Assembly: GCA_913060565.1 (NCBI GenBank)
Contig: CAJXRU010000020.1
Location: 1 to 41,664 of the forward strand
DNA length: 41,664 nt
Direction of reading: 5' to 3'
Source of the DNA: an uncultured Gammaproteobacteria bacterium
GTDB lineage: Bacteria; Pseudomonadota; Gammaproteobacteria; Enterobacterales; Psychrobiaceae
Shown here: piece after piece, positions 25,064 through 34,092 of the stretch
How positions within the stretch are numbered: the stretch's first letter is position 1
How the letters are laid out: each line of letters opens with the position of its first letter
Made by a program: the position numbers and the translations under genes
The notes under the pieces: generated by a model
Databases searched by the model: none
What the model was told of the DNA's origin: nothing
The model's input: the letters and a program-made list of their open reading frames with translations, nothing else

Positions 25064-25119
25064 GAATAGTTTCCTGTAGTTGGTGTGTAACCAACTATGA
25101 ACTGTTCACTGCGCAGGCT

Positions 25120-25173
25120 ATAGTGCCAAAAGTCAGCAATTTCATAGCATTAAAAAGTGACTTTTGGCACTAT
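25120..25173. promoter_or_regulatory. 16-bp perfect inverted repeat between hydrolase and two-component operon
   Basis: ATAGTGCCAAAAGTCA (25120-25135) and its exact complement TGACTTTTGGCACTAT (25158-25173) are separated by 22 bp. The left arm lies 57 bp upstream of the hydrolase start and the right arm 33 bp upstream of the kinase start. It is most likely an operator for the adjacent response regulator, or alternatively an RNA leader hairpin. Confidence 0.75.
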
Positions 25174-25205
25174 CAACCGAAGAAGTCTTGCCTTATATTG
25201 GATCG

Positions 25206-26366
25206 ATGAAATCAAATTTTAAATTAATATTAAGTAGTATCATTGCATGGTGCATAGCCATGTATGTTGATGTATTTGAGGTGAATAAAGGGAACTTACT
25301 GCTTTTATTAGGCTATGGAGTCAATCTTGTTATTTGGATGGTTGCTTTAGCCGGCATAACATCAAGTAATCAACAAAAGAGTATTGCGTGCATACTCGGA
25401 ATTGCGACTGCCAGCGCCCTTATCACCGTGCCGACAACCATATTAGCCCCTGTATTATTAATTTTCTGGATGTCGTATTTAGCTGATTCTATGGCAGAAA
25501 AAAAGTTATGGCTGAGTTATATCTTAATTAACTTTTCCGTAATGATGTTAGCCGTATGGTTTGGCGCAAACGCTCAAGCGATAATTACCATGTTTTCTTT
25601 TATCGCCTTTCAGTTATTTGCCATCTCTTCGACCTTACAAGCGAAAGAACTAAGTAAGCAACGTGACACTATAGAAAAAACGAATCTTGAATTAATTACA
25701 ACACAAAGCTTATTACTACAAACCTCTAAACTTGAAGAGCGCCAACGAATTCTACAAAACCTTCATGACGGTATCGGTCATCAACTTACCGCGATGTCGT
25801 TGCAAAACGAGCATACATTGCAACTAATGAAATTAAATAAAACCGTTAATGTTGCTGCCTATCTGGACCAACAAAAGTGTGCAATTAAAGAAACCTTGTT
25901 GGCTCTTCGCCACATTGTTAAGCAATCACGAAATGCAGCCTATATTGATTTAGAAACCGCGATGATAGCAATTGCTGACAAGTTACCAAGTGTAGCACTT
26001 AACTATGCTAGCCAGATTCATTTTGAGCGCCCTGTACTCATTGAAGATCTCATTTACAGTTTTCAAGAAGGTATTAGTAACGCCGTGAGGCATGGCGGTG
26101 CTGATGCAATTGATATCGACATCTTAAAAGACAACGCAAACGTCTCGATTACATTAATTGATAACGGTAACGCAAAGCAATCATCAAATAGCACCGATTC
26201 AGTATTTGGCAGTGGACTAAGTGGTATGCAGGAACGTTTGTCCCTGTATGATGCGCAAGTCGACTTAGTAAAAAACAAAGGGAATGGCTTTACCTTGATG
26301 ATTAACATGCCATTAGCGCAATGTGTCATCAACCAGGCTGAGATACCCACTAAGGAAATTTCATGA
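25206..26366 (+). CDS. NarL-type sensor histidine kinase (HisKA_3)
   Basis: A 386-aa membrane kinase. The N-terminal half has about six transmembrane helices and no extracytoplasmic sensor domain. A short coiled coil follows (about 155-185), then the HisKA_3 dimerisation helix with phospho-acceptor His in RILQNLHDGIGHQL. The ATPase domain has an N box (EGISNAVRHG) and a G box (GSGLSGMQERL). This layout resembles DesK/NarX-type or bacteriocin/envelope-sensing kinases with integral-membrane sensors. ATG 25206 is chosen; a TTG at 25164 would place the right arm of the inverted repeat inside the coding region. The stop overlaps the regulator start by 4 bp (ATGA), giving translational coupling. 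Confidence 0.9.
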   Translation: MKSNFKLILSSIIAWCIAMYVDVFEVNKGNLLLLLGYGVNLVIWMVALAGITSSNQQKSIACILGIATASALITVPTTILAPVLLIFWMSYLADSMAEKKLWLSYILINFSVMMLAVWFGANAQAIITMFSFIAFQLFAISSTLQAKELSKQRDTIEKTNLELITTQSLLLQTSKLEERQRILQNLHDGIGHQLTAMSLQNEHTLQLMKLNKTVNVAAYLDQQKCAIKETLLALRHIVKQSRNAAYIDLETAMIAIADKLPSVALNYASQIHFERPVLIEDLIYSFQEGISNAVRHGGADAIDIDILKDNANVSITLIDNGNAKQSSNSTDSVFGSGLSGMQERLSLYDAQVDLVKNKGNGFTLMINMPLAQCVINQAEIPTKEIS

Positions 26367-26983
26367 TAAAAATAGGCATTGTTGACGACCAAATGATTGT
26401 CCGCTCTGGGCTTGTAAACCTGATTACGATAAATGACAACCATCAAATAATATTTGAAGCGAATAACGGGAAAGAAGCACTTAAATATCTTGAAGATAAA
26501 TCAATTGATTTATTAATCACCGATCTAAAAATGCCAGAAATGAATGGTTTAGAGCTGATCAAAAATGTACGACTGTCACGTCCTTCACTACCTATTTTGG
26601 TATTAACAACGTTCGACGATAATGAGCTATTCGTACAAGCAATCAGAGAAGGTGCCAACGGCTTTTTATTAAAAGATGTTGAATACGATAAACTTGAACA
26701 TGCCATTACTACCATTGCGGCTGGAGAGTACTTGTTTGAACCACAAGTGCTTTCTAATAATCATTCAATCAATGATTTACCATTTTCTATGGAGTCTCTC
26801 ACTGACACAGAAAAGCAGATATTGCGTTATGCCGCAGCGGGTTTTTCTAACAAGGAGATAGCGACGAATATGTATTTAGCCAGTGGCACAGTTAAAAACT
26901 ACATCAGTAAAATTCTAGAGAAAACACAAAGCCGCGATAGAACTCAAGCAGTAGTCAAAGCCATTCAACTAAAAATTATATAG
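26363..26983 (+). CDS. NarL/FixJ-family response regulator
   Basis: A 206-aa regulator with a receiver domain (residues 3-118), acidic pair D8/D9, phospho-acceptor D54 (LLITDLKMPEMNG) and a switch Lys in FLLKD. A LuxR-type helix-turn-helix follows (about 140-204) with the signature LTDTEKQILRYAAAGFSNKEIATNMYL and GTVKNYISKILEK. It is coupled to the upstream kinase by an ATGA overlap. The long inverted repeat upstream of the operon is its most likely binding site, which would make the system autoregulatory and would include the divergent hydrolase. Confidence 0.94.
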   Translation: MIKIGIVDDQMIVRSGLVNLITINDNHQIIFEANNGKEALKYLEDKSIDLLITDLKMPEMNGLELIKNVRLSRPSLPILVLTTFDDNELFVQAIREGANGFLLKDVEYDKLEHAITTIAAGEYLFEPQVLSNNHSINDLPFSMESLTDTEKQILRYAAAGFSNKEIATNMYLASGTVKNYISKILEKTQSRDRTQAVVKAIQLKII

Positions 26984-26990
26984 CGTCATT

Positions 26991-27018
26991 AAAAAAGCCC
27001 TTCCAAAGAAGGGCTTTC
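26991..27018. terminator. Bidirectional rho-independent terminator
   Basis: Stem AAAGCCCTTC/GAAGGGCTTT (26994-27003, 27008-27017) with loop CAAA, preceded by an A-run. It lies between the converging response-regulator and membrane-protein genes and can serve both; the A-run gives a strong T-tail on the minus strand. Confidence 0.9.
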
Positions 27019-27034
27019 AATGCGTGTTTCTTTA

Positions 27035-27823
27035 TTAAGACGTTACTTTGCGCCACCCTTCAACGTGAGACGTTTGCCAAAATAAAATCAACAATCGTGT
27101 CGCCAGTCCGAGTAATAGAGCACCAGCAATGGCGAAACCTAAACCGGTTTCTGACGCGCTATTTGCACTGAAATACGAGAAGTCCATTAGCTTAATAAAG
27201 CCACCAATCGCCACGAAAATAGCGGCTGTTACGGCAAAACGATTAATGTTTTTGCGTAGTACGCCAAAGCCACGGATTAACGCTTTCTTCTCGCGAGCTA
27301 CTGTAAAGTTTAATGCAAAGCTAAACCACGACAAGCTAAATAGCCACGCGATAACGAGCAGAGCAATAAACACTTTTTTCACCGTGCCGTCAGTAAACGA
27401 CATGGCCACAGCAACAAGGCCACATAGTACGATTGGAATAATTAACCAACGTAAGAACAACCCTAGCGCAGGAAACAAATTACGGCCAGCGTTAGATAAC
27501 CATAACGATAGTTTCAATTTTTGTTGTTGTGCACTCGCCATAGTACCCGCCGCCAACGCCATTTTACTTAGAAAGAGTAGTGGCAGTGCCAATACTAAGA
27601 CTAGGATCCCATAGACGAAAGCAGGATTATTAGAAATAGCGTCGATTAACAAGGTAATGTGTTCAGATGAGCCAACTGGCGTCACAGCAAGATTCACCGC
27701 GAGGCTTTTCTCACCAAAGCGGAACAATACAAAATATGCCGGTAGCAATATCAACATTTCAATTAACAATGTTGCGACGGCTACCCATTTCATTTTCCAC
27801 ATCAAAGATAGTGTATTTTTCAT
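27035..27823 (-). CDS. Polytopic membrane protein of unknown function
   Basis: A 262-aa inner-membrane protein with five or six hydrophobic helices (about residues 10-35, 68-92, 118-142, 148-172, 195-213, 225-248). I recognise no family motif. Basic stretches (QQQKLKLSLW, AREKKALIRGFGVLRKNINR) lie in the loops between helices and fix the topology. It starts 9 bp after the M1 peptidase stop, with its AGGAG Shine-Dalgarno in that junction, so it is the second gene of that operon. It may assist secretion or function of the peptidase, but this is only suggested by position. Confidence 0.75.
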   Translation of the reverse strand: MKNTLSLMWKMKWVAVATLLIEMLILLPAYFVLFRFGEKSLAVNLAVTPVGSSEHITLLIDAISNNPAFVYGILVLVLALPLLFLSKMALAAGTMASAQQQKLKLSLWLSNAGRNLFPALGLFLRWLIIPIVLCGLVAVAMSFTDGTVKKVFIALLVIAWLFSLSWFSFALNFTVAREKKALIRGFGVLRKNINRFAVTAAIFVAIGGFIKLMDFSYFSANSASETGLGFAIAGALLLGLATRLLILFWQTSHVEGWRKVTS

Positions 27824-27832
27824 GTCAGGCTC

Positions 27833-29767
27833 CTATAGTGGCAACGCAATGCTAAATGCATGCTGAATGTTTTGTAACAACGATATAGCCCAACGCCAAG
27901 ATTGATTTCCTTGTTTGGCAACACGCTTGGTATTATTTGAAAAGTCTTTATCTAATAAGACCTTAAATTCTGGGTCGATCATAACCTCAACGAGCTTCTT
28001 GTCTGATTCCCAATGCCATTTGGTCCATGGAATGGTGTCATCTGCCTGCCATTGTCGTATTTCTGTCGTGCCGTCTTCAAACGTCAGTAAGACATCAACT
28101 TGTGGCGGGTGAAGTTCACCATTTCGCACGAGTGTTACTTGATGTACAAAACCTTCGCCTTTTTCAGGTTTACTAAAGCTTGGATCGCTTCCGTCACCAT
28201 TAAACGTATAACCACCAGCAATCTGTTTCTTCCCACTGACTGCTGACTTCACTTCAAAATCAATGTTCTTAATCGTAGTAATAGCATCATTTAAATAGCG
28301 ACCCATGCTTGGATCAATTTCATTCGCGATTGCAATAAAGTCTTGAGTAGCAGGATGTTTAAAAGCCCAACGCTTGTAATAAGCTTTTAGTAATTGATCA
28401 ACCTTATCTTTACCCCAAACGCGTTCAACAGTATTTAAAATTGTTGCAGGTTTCGAATAAGAGTTAGTGCTGTAACCAGCGCGGCTAACATACTTCCAGC
28501 CATGAGTTTTTACCGGATCTAGTGTTGGTGTTTGTGCGGTCCTCACGTGATGCACGGTAGGCATATCAACATTAAATTGTGCGAATTGAAGAATGTTTTC
28601 TTGGCCAAGCGTTTCGCTCATAATGCGACCTTCGGTATAGCTGTTAATACCTTCATCCATCCAAGATTCTTCAAACTCGTTTGAAGCAAAAATACCTTGC
28701 CAGTAGTTGTGACCAATTTCATGAATCGTCACCATCGCTGCTGCATGCATATATTCTGAGTAATCTAAATCGGTAATGGTTGTTACTAATGTTGGATACT
28801 CCATGCCGCCAGCGCCGCCAGCATTTTCAGGCGGTTGCACTAAAGTCATGGTTGAGTATGGATAAGCACCTACTTTTTCGTCAAACCATTTGAATGATGC
28901 TTTTGCTGCATCAAACTGATTTTGAATAGATTTCTCAGAAAGTGGCTTTTGGTGTAACAGGCGAATAGTAATGCCATTCCACTCTGCTGTCGCTTCGCCA
29001 AACTTAGAATCGGCAGTCCATACGAAATCATGAACATCTTCCGCTTGGTAATGGTGAGTTGTAAGTGACTCTTGTGATTCTTTCTTCACTAAATAACCCG
29101 TTGCACCAACAAGGTAGTCACTCGGGACCGTAATTTCGACATCGTAGTTACCAAAGTCAGAAAAGAACTCAGTGTTGGCGTGATAATTATGATTTACCCA
29201 TTTTCCTTTGTAGAATACGCCCGGCTTTGGAAACCATTGCGCGACAAAGTTAAAAGTATCGCCATTGTGACCACTACGTGCGAATACCTTAGGCAGCTGA
29301 CTAGTGAAAGCGATATGTAAAGTGACTTCTTCATTAGGCATTAATGGCTGCGCTAGCTTATATGTCGCGACATCGCCGTCAGTTATCCAGCTTTGCGATA
29401 CGTCATCACCACTGGCATTGTTAACGCTAGTCACTTGAACATAGCCAAATTTATCTTGTCCATCACCTTCACGAGAATCACCACGCAAACGACCACCGTT
29501 ACTTTCTTTCATGAAGATAGTATCTGTGCGTGAAAATGCATTGAGATAAAGATGAAATGGGATTTCGTTTAACGTTACGTCAGTGGTATTTCTCCAACGT
29601 AGTGTCATAGTCGCATCAACGCGATGTTTTTCGGCGTCGAGAGTTGCTTTGATGTGTGTATGATGCACTTGATCTGTGTGCGGTCCTGGCATACGCAAGG
29701 CAGACGCCATTGCGGAAGAAGTACAAAGTACTCCAATAAGCAGGACAATTCGTTGCAAGGCTTGCAT
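27833..29767 (-). CDS. Secreted M1-family metallopeptidase (aminopeptidase)
   Basis: A 644-aa zinc peptidase with a signal peptide (about residues 1-22). Its N-terminal beta domain resembles the LTA4-hydrolase-like bowl. The exopeptidase-type motif GGMEYP lies near residue 320 (typically GxMEN, here with Tyr). The zinc site is HEIGH (H349, H353) plus E372 after exactly 18 residues (WMDEG). A catalytic Tyr is plausible in the SRAGYSTNSYSKP segment. The C-terminal ~130 residues are mostly beta. It likely trims peptides in the periplasm or outside the cell. AGGAAAT precedes the ATG. It heads a two-gene operon with the membrane protein downstream. Confidence 0.92.
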   Translation of the reverse strand: MQALQRIVLLIGVLCTSSAMASALRMPGPHTDQVHHTHIKATLDAEKHRVDATMTLRWRNTTDVTLNEIPFHLYLNAFSRTDTIFMKESNGGRLRGDSREGDGQDKFGYVQVTSVNNASGDDVSQSWITDGDVATYKLAQPLMPNEEVTLHIAFTSQLPKVFARSGHNGDTFNFVAQWFPKPGVFYKGKWVNHNYHANTEFFSDFGNYDVEITVPSDYLVGATGYLVKKESQESLTTHHYQAEDVHDFVWTADSKFGEATAEWNGITIRLLHQKPLSEKSIQNQFDAAKASFKWFDEKVGAYPYSTMTLVQPPENAGGAGGMEYPTLVTTITDLDYSEYMHAAAMVTIHEIGHNYWQGIFASNEFEESWMDEGINSYTEGRIMSETLGQENILQFAQFNVDMPTVHHVRTAQTPTLDPVKTHGWKYVSRAGYSTNSYSKPATILNTVERVWGKDKVDQLLKAYYKRWAFKHPATQDFIAIANEIDPSMGRYLNDAITTIKNIDFEVKSAVSGKKQIAGGYTFNGDGSDPSFSKPEKGEGFVHQVTLVRNGELHPPQVDVLLTFEDGTTEIRQWQADDTIPWTKWHWESDKKLVEVMIDPEFKVLLDKDFSNNTKRVAKQGNQSWRWAISLLQNIQHAFSIALPL

Positions 29768-29966
29768 TGGATTTCCTTAAAATTGCGTTTTAATGGCAAA
29801 AATAGCAATGCCACAAAAACAGTTATTGTTATTATTTAAATAAAACGCAATCAGGGTAAACCATGAGGTTTACTTTGTTAAGTATTAATCTGTAACTAAT
29901 TTTAAACAAGTTAAAATATTGAATTTATTATGCTAATTTAATTTTGATTACATTAACGTAACAAGA

Positions 29967-30833
29967 CTATCCAACCAACCCCATGATTAAAATCCACAAA
30001 CCTAAAACTGTTTTCAGTGCTTTGGTATTAATGTAAGTGGCAATCGTGCTGGCGACAATACCGCCAATAATCGCTGCTGGCCCTGCATACATGACAATAT
30101 CCCAAACTGCTGCTCCTTGTTCACCTAAATGTATTGGCGCCGCAGCCCACACAGTTATCGCTGTAACAACAACGGCACTGGCAATCGCCATGGTGACGCA
30201 AAATCCTCTAAAAATTAAATATAAAACCAGTATTTCACCGACACCAACCGATAATAGCGCCGTAATAATGCCACCGAAAAAACCAATGATGGACAGCATG
30301 ACGTAATCTGCGCTTTTTAAGTGGCTGTGATTATCAGCTTTAATCTTAATCCAATAAATTTGAATCAATAACGATAAGCCTAACGCGATAGAAAACCAGC
30401 TAAATTGATGTGCTAGCGATGTGCCGCCTCCAATCGCTAATAAATATTGTGCCCAAATACCCAGCGCTGACGTAGTGCCAACCAATAAGATTATTTGAGC
30501 AAAGGAAATCCATTTAGGATCATGTCGGTGACGACACAGATAATAGAGCGTCCACGTTATCGCGCCCGCGGTCATGCCAAAGCTTTGAATACCAAAACTC
30601 GTCGATACGGCCTGTGCTTCTGACAACCCGAGATGATTAAAAACAGGAATGAAAACAACACCGCCACCAGCACCCGACAAGTTAGCGAAAATAGCACCAA
30701 TCAAGCCAAGTAGCGTATTAAGTAAATTAGTCGCTAATTGTTGGTGTTCAGGAAAAGAAATATTGGCGTAAACAAGCCAACATATTGCAAGCACAATGGG
30801 TATAAATCGAAAATGTAGCAGACGGCTGAACAA
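29967..30833 (-). CDS. TauE/SafE-family permease
   Basis: A membrane protein of 288 aa with about eight helices. The first TauE/SafE repeat carries the family signature NLSGAGGGVVFIPVF and the second ALLSVGVGEILVLYLI. Members export sulfite, sulfoacetate or other organosulfur anions; the substrate here is unknown. No ATG is available at the N-terminus. TTG 30872 opens the frame, but TTG 30833 has AGGA 9 nt upstream and starts just before the first helix, so I prefer it. It is transcribed alone, with a terminator of the upstream mltD gene on the same strand behind it. Confidence 0.85.
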   Translation of the reverse strand: MFSRLLHFRFIPIVLAICWLVYANISFPEHQQLATNLLNTLLGLIGAIFANLSGAGGGVVFIPVFNHLGLSEAQAVSTSFGIQSFGMTAGAITWTLYYLCRHRHDPKWISFAQIILLVGTTSALGIWAQYLLAIGGGTSLAHQFSWFSIALGLSLLIQIYWIKIKADNHSHLKSADYVMLSIIGFFGGIITALLSVGVGEILVLYLIFRGFCVTMAIASAVVVTAITVWAAAPIHLGEQGAAVWDIVMYAGPAAIIGGIVASTIATYINTKALKTVLGLWILIMGLVG

Positions 30834-30906
30834 CGTTGGGGTTCCTAAAGGAGCGCGAATAGCCTTGTACAATACGCAAAGTGGAGTACCCGAGCAATAG
30901 CCTCGA

Positions 30907-30937
30907 TAAAAAATAGGCTGTTTACGATAACAGCCTA
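30907..30937 (-). terminator. Rho-independent terminator of mltD
   Basis: A 9-bp stem TAGGCTGTT/AACAGCCTA (30914-30922, 30929-30937) is followed on the minus strand by a run of six T (30912-30907). It lies 11 bp past the mltD stop. Confidence 0.9.
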
Positions 30938-30948
30938 CTCATTGAGCT

Positions 30949-32271
30949 CTACTGAATGATGGTCAGTTTCTGTTTTAACTTCAAAATACTGCCTGCTGAA
31001 ATACGATTCCAACGTACAATATCTTTAACCGACACCTTATAAGCACGACCGATATCCCATAGGTTATCACCAGATTTTACAGTATGAACTACCTTGCGTC
31101 CTTTTTTGGTAGAACTTAGCCACATCGATTTATCAAAATCTACCAAAGGAATAGTTAGCGTCTGGCCAATATAAATTCGATTTGAATTTAAATCATTAGC
31201 CTGCTTAATTTCATTAATTTTAGTGTCATGTTTAGCAGCAATTCGACTTAAGCTATCACCCGATTTCACTTTGTATTCAAGCCAGCGCATCCAATTTTTA
31301 GGATCAGTTTGCGACAACTTTTTACGCAACACCGGCGCTTTATCAGCTGGCACCACTAACTGATGAGACTGGTTTGGCATAGTCACCAAAAAGTTTAATC
31401 CAGGGTTTAATTGCTGCAGGCGACTAACATCAATACCACTCCACTGTGCCGCAAGCTCTAAATCTAACTGATTTTCAACACTTACAAACTCAACTGCGGC
31501 TGTATTTACTATTGGTGTAAACTCATAATCGAGGCTTTCATGATGCTTAAGAATATCAGCAATGGCTAATAGCTTTGGCACGAAGTCATTGGTTTCAGAC
31601 GGTAATTTCAGTGACCAAAAGTCAGTACCCTTACCTGCTTTGCGATTGCGAGCAATAGCGCGACCAACGCGACCTTCGCCAGAATTGAATGCAGCAACCG
31701 CATTGAGCCAATCTTCATCGAAGGTGTCATGGAAAAACTCAAAATAAGAAAGCGCAGCATTGGTTGATTCGATTACATCGCGACGACCATCGAACCATTT
31801 ATTGATTCGCACATCAAAACGCTTGGCGCTCGCTGGCATAAATTGCCACAATCCAACGGCACTTTTATGGGATACGCCATAGGGTAAATAGGCACTCTCA
31901 ACGATTGGCAGCAACGCCAATTCAAGCGGCATATTGCGCTTTTCTATTTCTTCTACGATGTAATGTAAGTAAGGCTCGGCACGCTTAGAAATCGTTGCCA
32001 TGAACCGTGGATGACTCAGATAATACTTCTTCCATTTCTTTACCGCAGGTTGGTCTGGCACTTCAATCGATAACTGCGAACGAATGCGTTGCCAGACATC
32101 CTCATGTTCATGAGGCGCTAGCACCTTAGGCTCTATGACAACAACTGGTGGTGGCGTTTCAACGACAACAGGCTCTATCACTTCATTGATTTCTGGTGGT
32201 GCTTCTTGTTGCGGCGTTTGCTGACACGCGGCCAAAACAAAGGCCACACATACTAATGTCAGTTTTTTCAT
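30949..32271 (-). CDS. mltD: Membrane-bound lytic murein transglycosylase D
   Basis: A 440-aa lipoprotein (lipobox LAAC, lipidated Cys16) with a Pro/Val/Glu-rich linker. The SLT/lysozyme-like domain spans about 90-240 and contains the catalytic Glu E125 in LPIVESAY, followed by AVGLWQFMPASAKRF and AVAAFNSGEGRV. Two LysM peptidoglycan-binding repeats lie in the C-terminal part (VKSGDSLSRIAAKHD and VKSGDNLWDIGRAYK). It cleaves glycan strands between MurNAc and GlcNAc, forming 1,6-anhydroMurNAc ends. It begins 19 bp after the M56-M23 gene and so is the third cistron of the BlaI operon, an unusual context for MltD, which is more often an independent gene beside gloB. Confidence 0.93.
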   Translation of the reverse strand: MKKLTLVCVAFVLAACQQTPQQEAPPEINEVIEPVVVETPPPVVVIEPKVLAPHEHEDVWQRIRSQLSIEVPDQPAVKKWKKYYLSHPRFMATISKRAEPYLHYIVEEIEKRNMPLELALLPIVESAYLPYGVSHKSAVGLWQFMPASAKRFDVRINKWFDGRRDVIESTNAALSYFEFFHDTFDEDWLNAVAAFNSGEGRVGRAIARNRKAGKGTDFWSLKLPSETNDFVPKLLAIADILKHHESLDYEFTPIVNTAAVEFVSVENQLDLELAAQWSGIDVSRLQQLNPGLNFLVTMPNQSHQLVVPADKAPVLRKKLSQTDPKNWMRWLEYKVKSGDSLSRIAAKHDTKINEIKQANDLNSNRIYIGQTLTIPLVDFDKSMWLSSTKKGRKVVHTVKSGDNLWDIGRAYKVSVKDIVRWNRISAGSILKLKQKLTIIQ

Positions 32272-32290
32272 TATGTTTGTTCCTAACTCT

Positions 32291-33664
32291 TTATAATTTT
32301 AAATAAATTCGAGGATTTATTCGGTGCTCTTGGCTTAGCATTTCAAAATGTAAGTGAGGTCCAGTGACTCGGCCTGTTGCACCAACGGTTCCAATTTTTT
32401 GCCCTGCAGTTACAACATCTCCAGCCTTGACGTTTATGGTATCAAGATGGGCATACAGACTTTGAATGTTTCCCTGATGCTCAATTAATATAACGTTCCC
32501 ATAATTACGATGTAGCGTCGAGCCATCGGCGACTTTGATAACACCTGAAAAACTCGCCACAATATCGGTGCCCGTTGATGCCGCAAAATCGATACCTTTA
32601 TGGGGTTTCTTGCTACGGAAACTATTCACCTCATCGTAATCGGAAGATATTCTCGCATTAGATACCGGAATCATGCCTTGTTGTGGCTTAACATCATCTA
32701 ACTGAACAACCATTGGCTGTGCAGCCAAAATGGAGGTGAACATAATAGACACCAATCCCATTAACGCAAGCTGATAATACTTAATGTTTTTTCTAATGAC
32801 CTCACAAGACATAGCCGCACGAATTCTTTGCTCAAAATCCTGCTTTTGGAATCTAGCCCCTGAAAAGTAAGCATGTAAGCCACTATCTTGCGTGTTATTA
32901 GTTAACTTCAAACAAGCAACCAAAGCTTGTGCATAATCTAACTGCTGTGTTGGATTATGGGCTAGCACCTGTCGGTCACAGTCAAGCTCCATTGCCTGTA
33001 AGAAACGCTGCTCCATATGACGCACAAAGGGATTAAACCAGCTTAAACAAGCAATCAACCGCACTAAAATGACAGCCTGTGGATCGCGGTTTTTTATATG
33101 TGTTAATTCATGTTGAATCAGCAAATTTAATTGTGATGTTGGCATCGATAACACCTGTTTCGAAATAATAATACGTGGCTTAAAAAAACCAAAAACGAAC
33201 GGCGATATATGTTGATCAGTTACTCGAATATCGGTGGTGGTGTTAATCCGATCATCATTAAACCGCGCCGTGTTTTTTACTAATCGATACGATTTTATTA
33301 ATGATATGACAAACTTCACCACACCTAATAGCATGCCAAAAACAAGAATAGAAAGTACCATATCATTGAAATAATTAATAAATACCAGTTCACTAAAATC
33401 ACTGACTGTTTGTTTTTGAGCATGATGGTGTGATGCACCACTATCAATTAGCACTTGCGGGATTAGCCCAGCACCATGCCAAAATGAGATAGGAACAAGC
33501 GGCACGAGAGACAACAAGATCCATGCCTGCCAAAATCGCGCCCATTGCGTTAATTGCGGATAAAAATGATGAAGGATCACGGCCACGCCATAGAGCAACG
33601 CACTCCAACAAACAAAGAGTACAATTTTCGCACCAAAACCATTAAACAGTGATAAAGCGTCCAT
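32291..33664 (-). CDS. M56-M23 fusion metallopeptidase (BlaR1-like sensor with LytM-type domain)
   Basis: A 457-aa membrane protein combining two zinc peptidases. The N-terminal part (about 10-310) is BlaR1/MecR1-like M56, with membrane helices near 12-30, 38-58, 100-122 and 298-317. The cytoplasm-facing zinc motif is HELTH (H185, H189), with the ELDCD segment about 45 residues on. The C-terminal extracytoplasmic part (about 340-457) is M23/LytM, with ligands H355 and D359 (HKGID) and the HLH motif (H437, H439) intact. In classical BlaR1 this end is a penicillin-binding sensor. It lies 4 bp from the BlaI-type gene. Likely role: sense or process peptidoglycan outside and cleave the repressor inside. 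Confidence 0.9.
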   Translation of the reverse strand: MDALSLFNGFGAKIVLFVCWSALLYGVAVILHHFYPQLTQWARFWQAWILLSLVPLVPISFWHGAGLIPQVLIDSGASHHHAQKQTVSDFSELVFINYFNDMVLSILVFGMLLGVVKFVISLIKSYRLVKNTARFNDDRINTTTDIRVTDQHISPFVFGFFKPRIIISKQVLSMPTSQLNLLIQHELTHIKNRDPQAVILVRLIACLSWFNPFVRHMEQRFLQAMELDCDRQVLAHNPTQQLDYAQALVACLKLTNNTQDSGLHAYFSGARFQKQDFEQRIRAAMSCEVIRKNIKYYQLALMGLVSIMFTSILAAQPMVVQLDDVKPQQGMIPVSNARISSDYDEVNSFRSKKPHKGIDFAASTGTDIVASFSGVIKVADGSTLHRNYGNVILIEHQGNIQSLYAHLDTINVKAGDVVTAGQKIGTVGATGRVTGPHLHFEMLSQEHRINPRIYLKL

Positions 33665-33668
33665 TTTG

Positions 33669-34046
33669 TTATGCCTCTTTGTTATCGTTACTTAAGTCTT
33701 TAAGTAACTTTTCTAAATCAGCAATCTCACCATCATCAATAAGTTTACTATCGGTGAACATGGCAACGGGCAATGGACCGTCGAGTTCAAATACACGCTT
33801 TGCAAAGTCTTGAGCGAAGCTCGCCAGTGTTTTCACTTTATCGACTTGCGCGGTATAAATTCGCTTATTGCCTTGGCTAGTAATATTAACTAATTCTTTT
33901 TCACCCATGCGCTCTAACGTTTTGCGGGTCGACGAATAACTCCATTGCAACTGCGCTTCAATCTCATCGTGTAATTCTCGTGCAGTGCACGGCTGACGCT
34001 GCCATAGCACTTTCAATATTTCTAATTCAGGAGCAGTTGGTTGCAT
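33669..34046 (-). CDS. BlaI/MecI-family transcriptional repressor
   Basis: A 125-aa protein of the penicillinase-repressor family. The N-terminal winged helix (about 4-75) has the typical opening PTAPELEILKVLWQRQPCTARELHDEI and a wing segment GNKRIYTAQV. The C-terminal helices provide dimerisation and contain the region that BlaR1-type peptidases cleave in the family. It is the first gene of an operon with the M56-M23 peptidase and MltD. A palindrome between the -35 and -10 boxes of its promoter, plus a second copy 33 bp upstream, are probable self-binding sites. No beta-lactamase gene is in the window, so the regulon seems aimed at the cell wall itself. Confidence 0.92.
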   Translation of the reverse strand: MQPTAPELEILKVLWQRQPCTARELHDEIEAQLQWSYSSTRKTLERMGEKELVNITSQGNKRIYTAQVDKVKTLASFAQDFAKRVFELDGPLPVAMFTDSKLIDDGEIADLEKLLKDLSNDNKEA

Positions 34047-34092
34047 AACTTAATTCTCGTTTTTACCAATGGACGTATAATGAACGAGCAAC

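Noticed and set aside
25164-25205. TTG 25164 as start of the NarL-type kinase
   Set aside because: It would put an arm of the 16-bp inverted repeat into the coding region and add polar residues before the first helix. ATG 25206 fits better.
27129-27614. 161-codon plus-strand frame opposite the membrane protein gene
   Set aside because: Its composition is the mirror of hydrophobic codons on the other strand, and the minus-strand gene has the Shine-Dalgarno and operon context.
29856-29873. GTAAACC-ATGA-GGTTTAC inverted repeat with TTT after it on the plus strand
   Set aside because: No plus-strand gene ends nearby, and the minus-strand side lacks a T-tract. It could be a site upstream of the M1 gene, but one short dyad is weak evidence.
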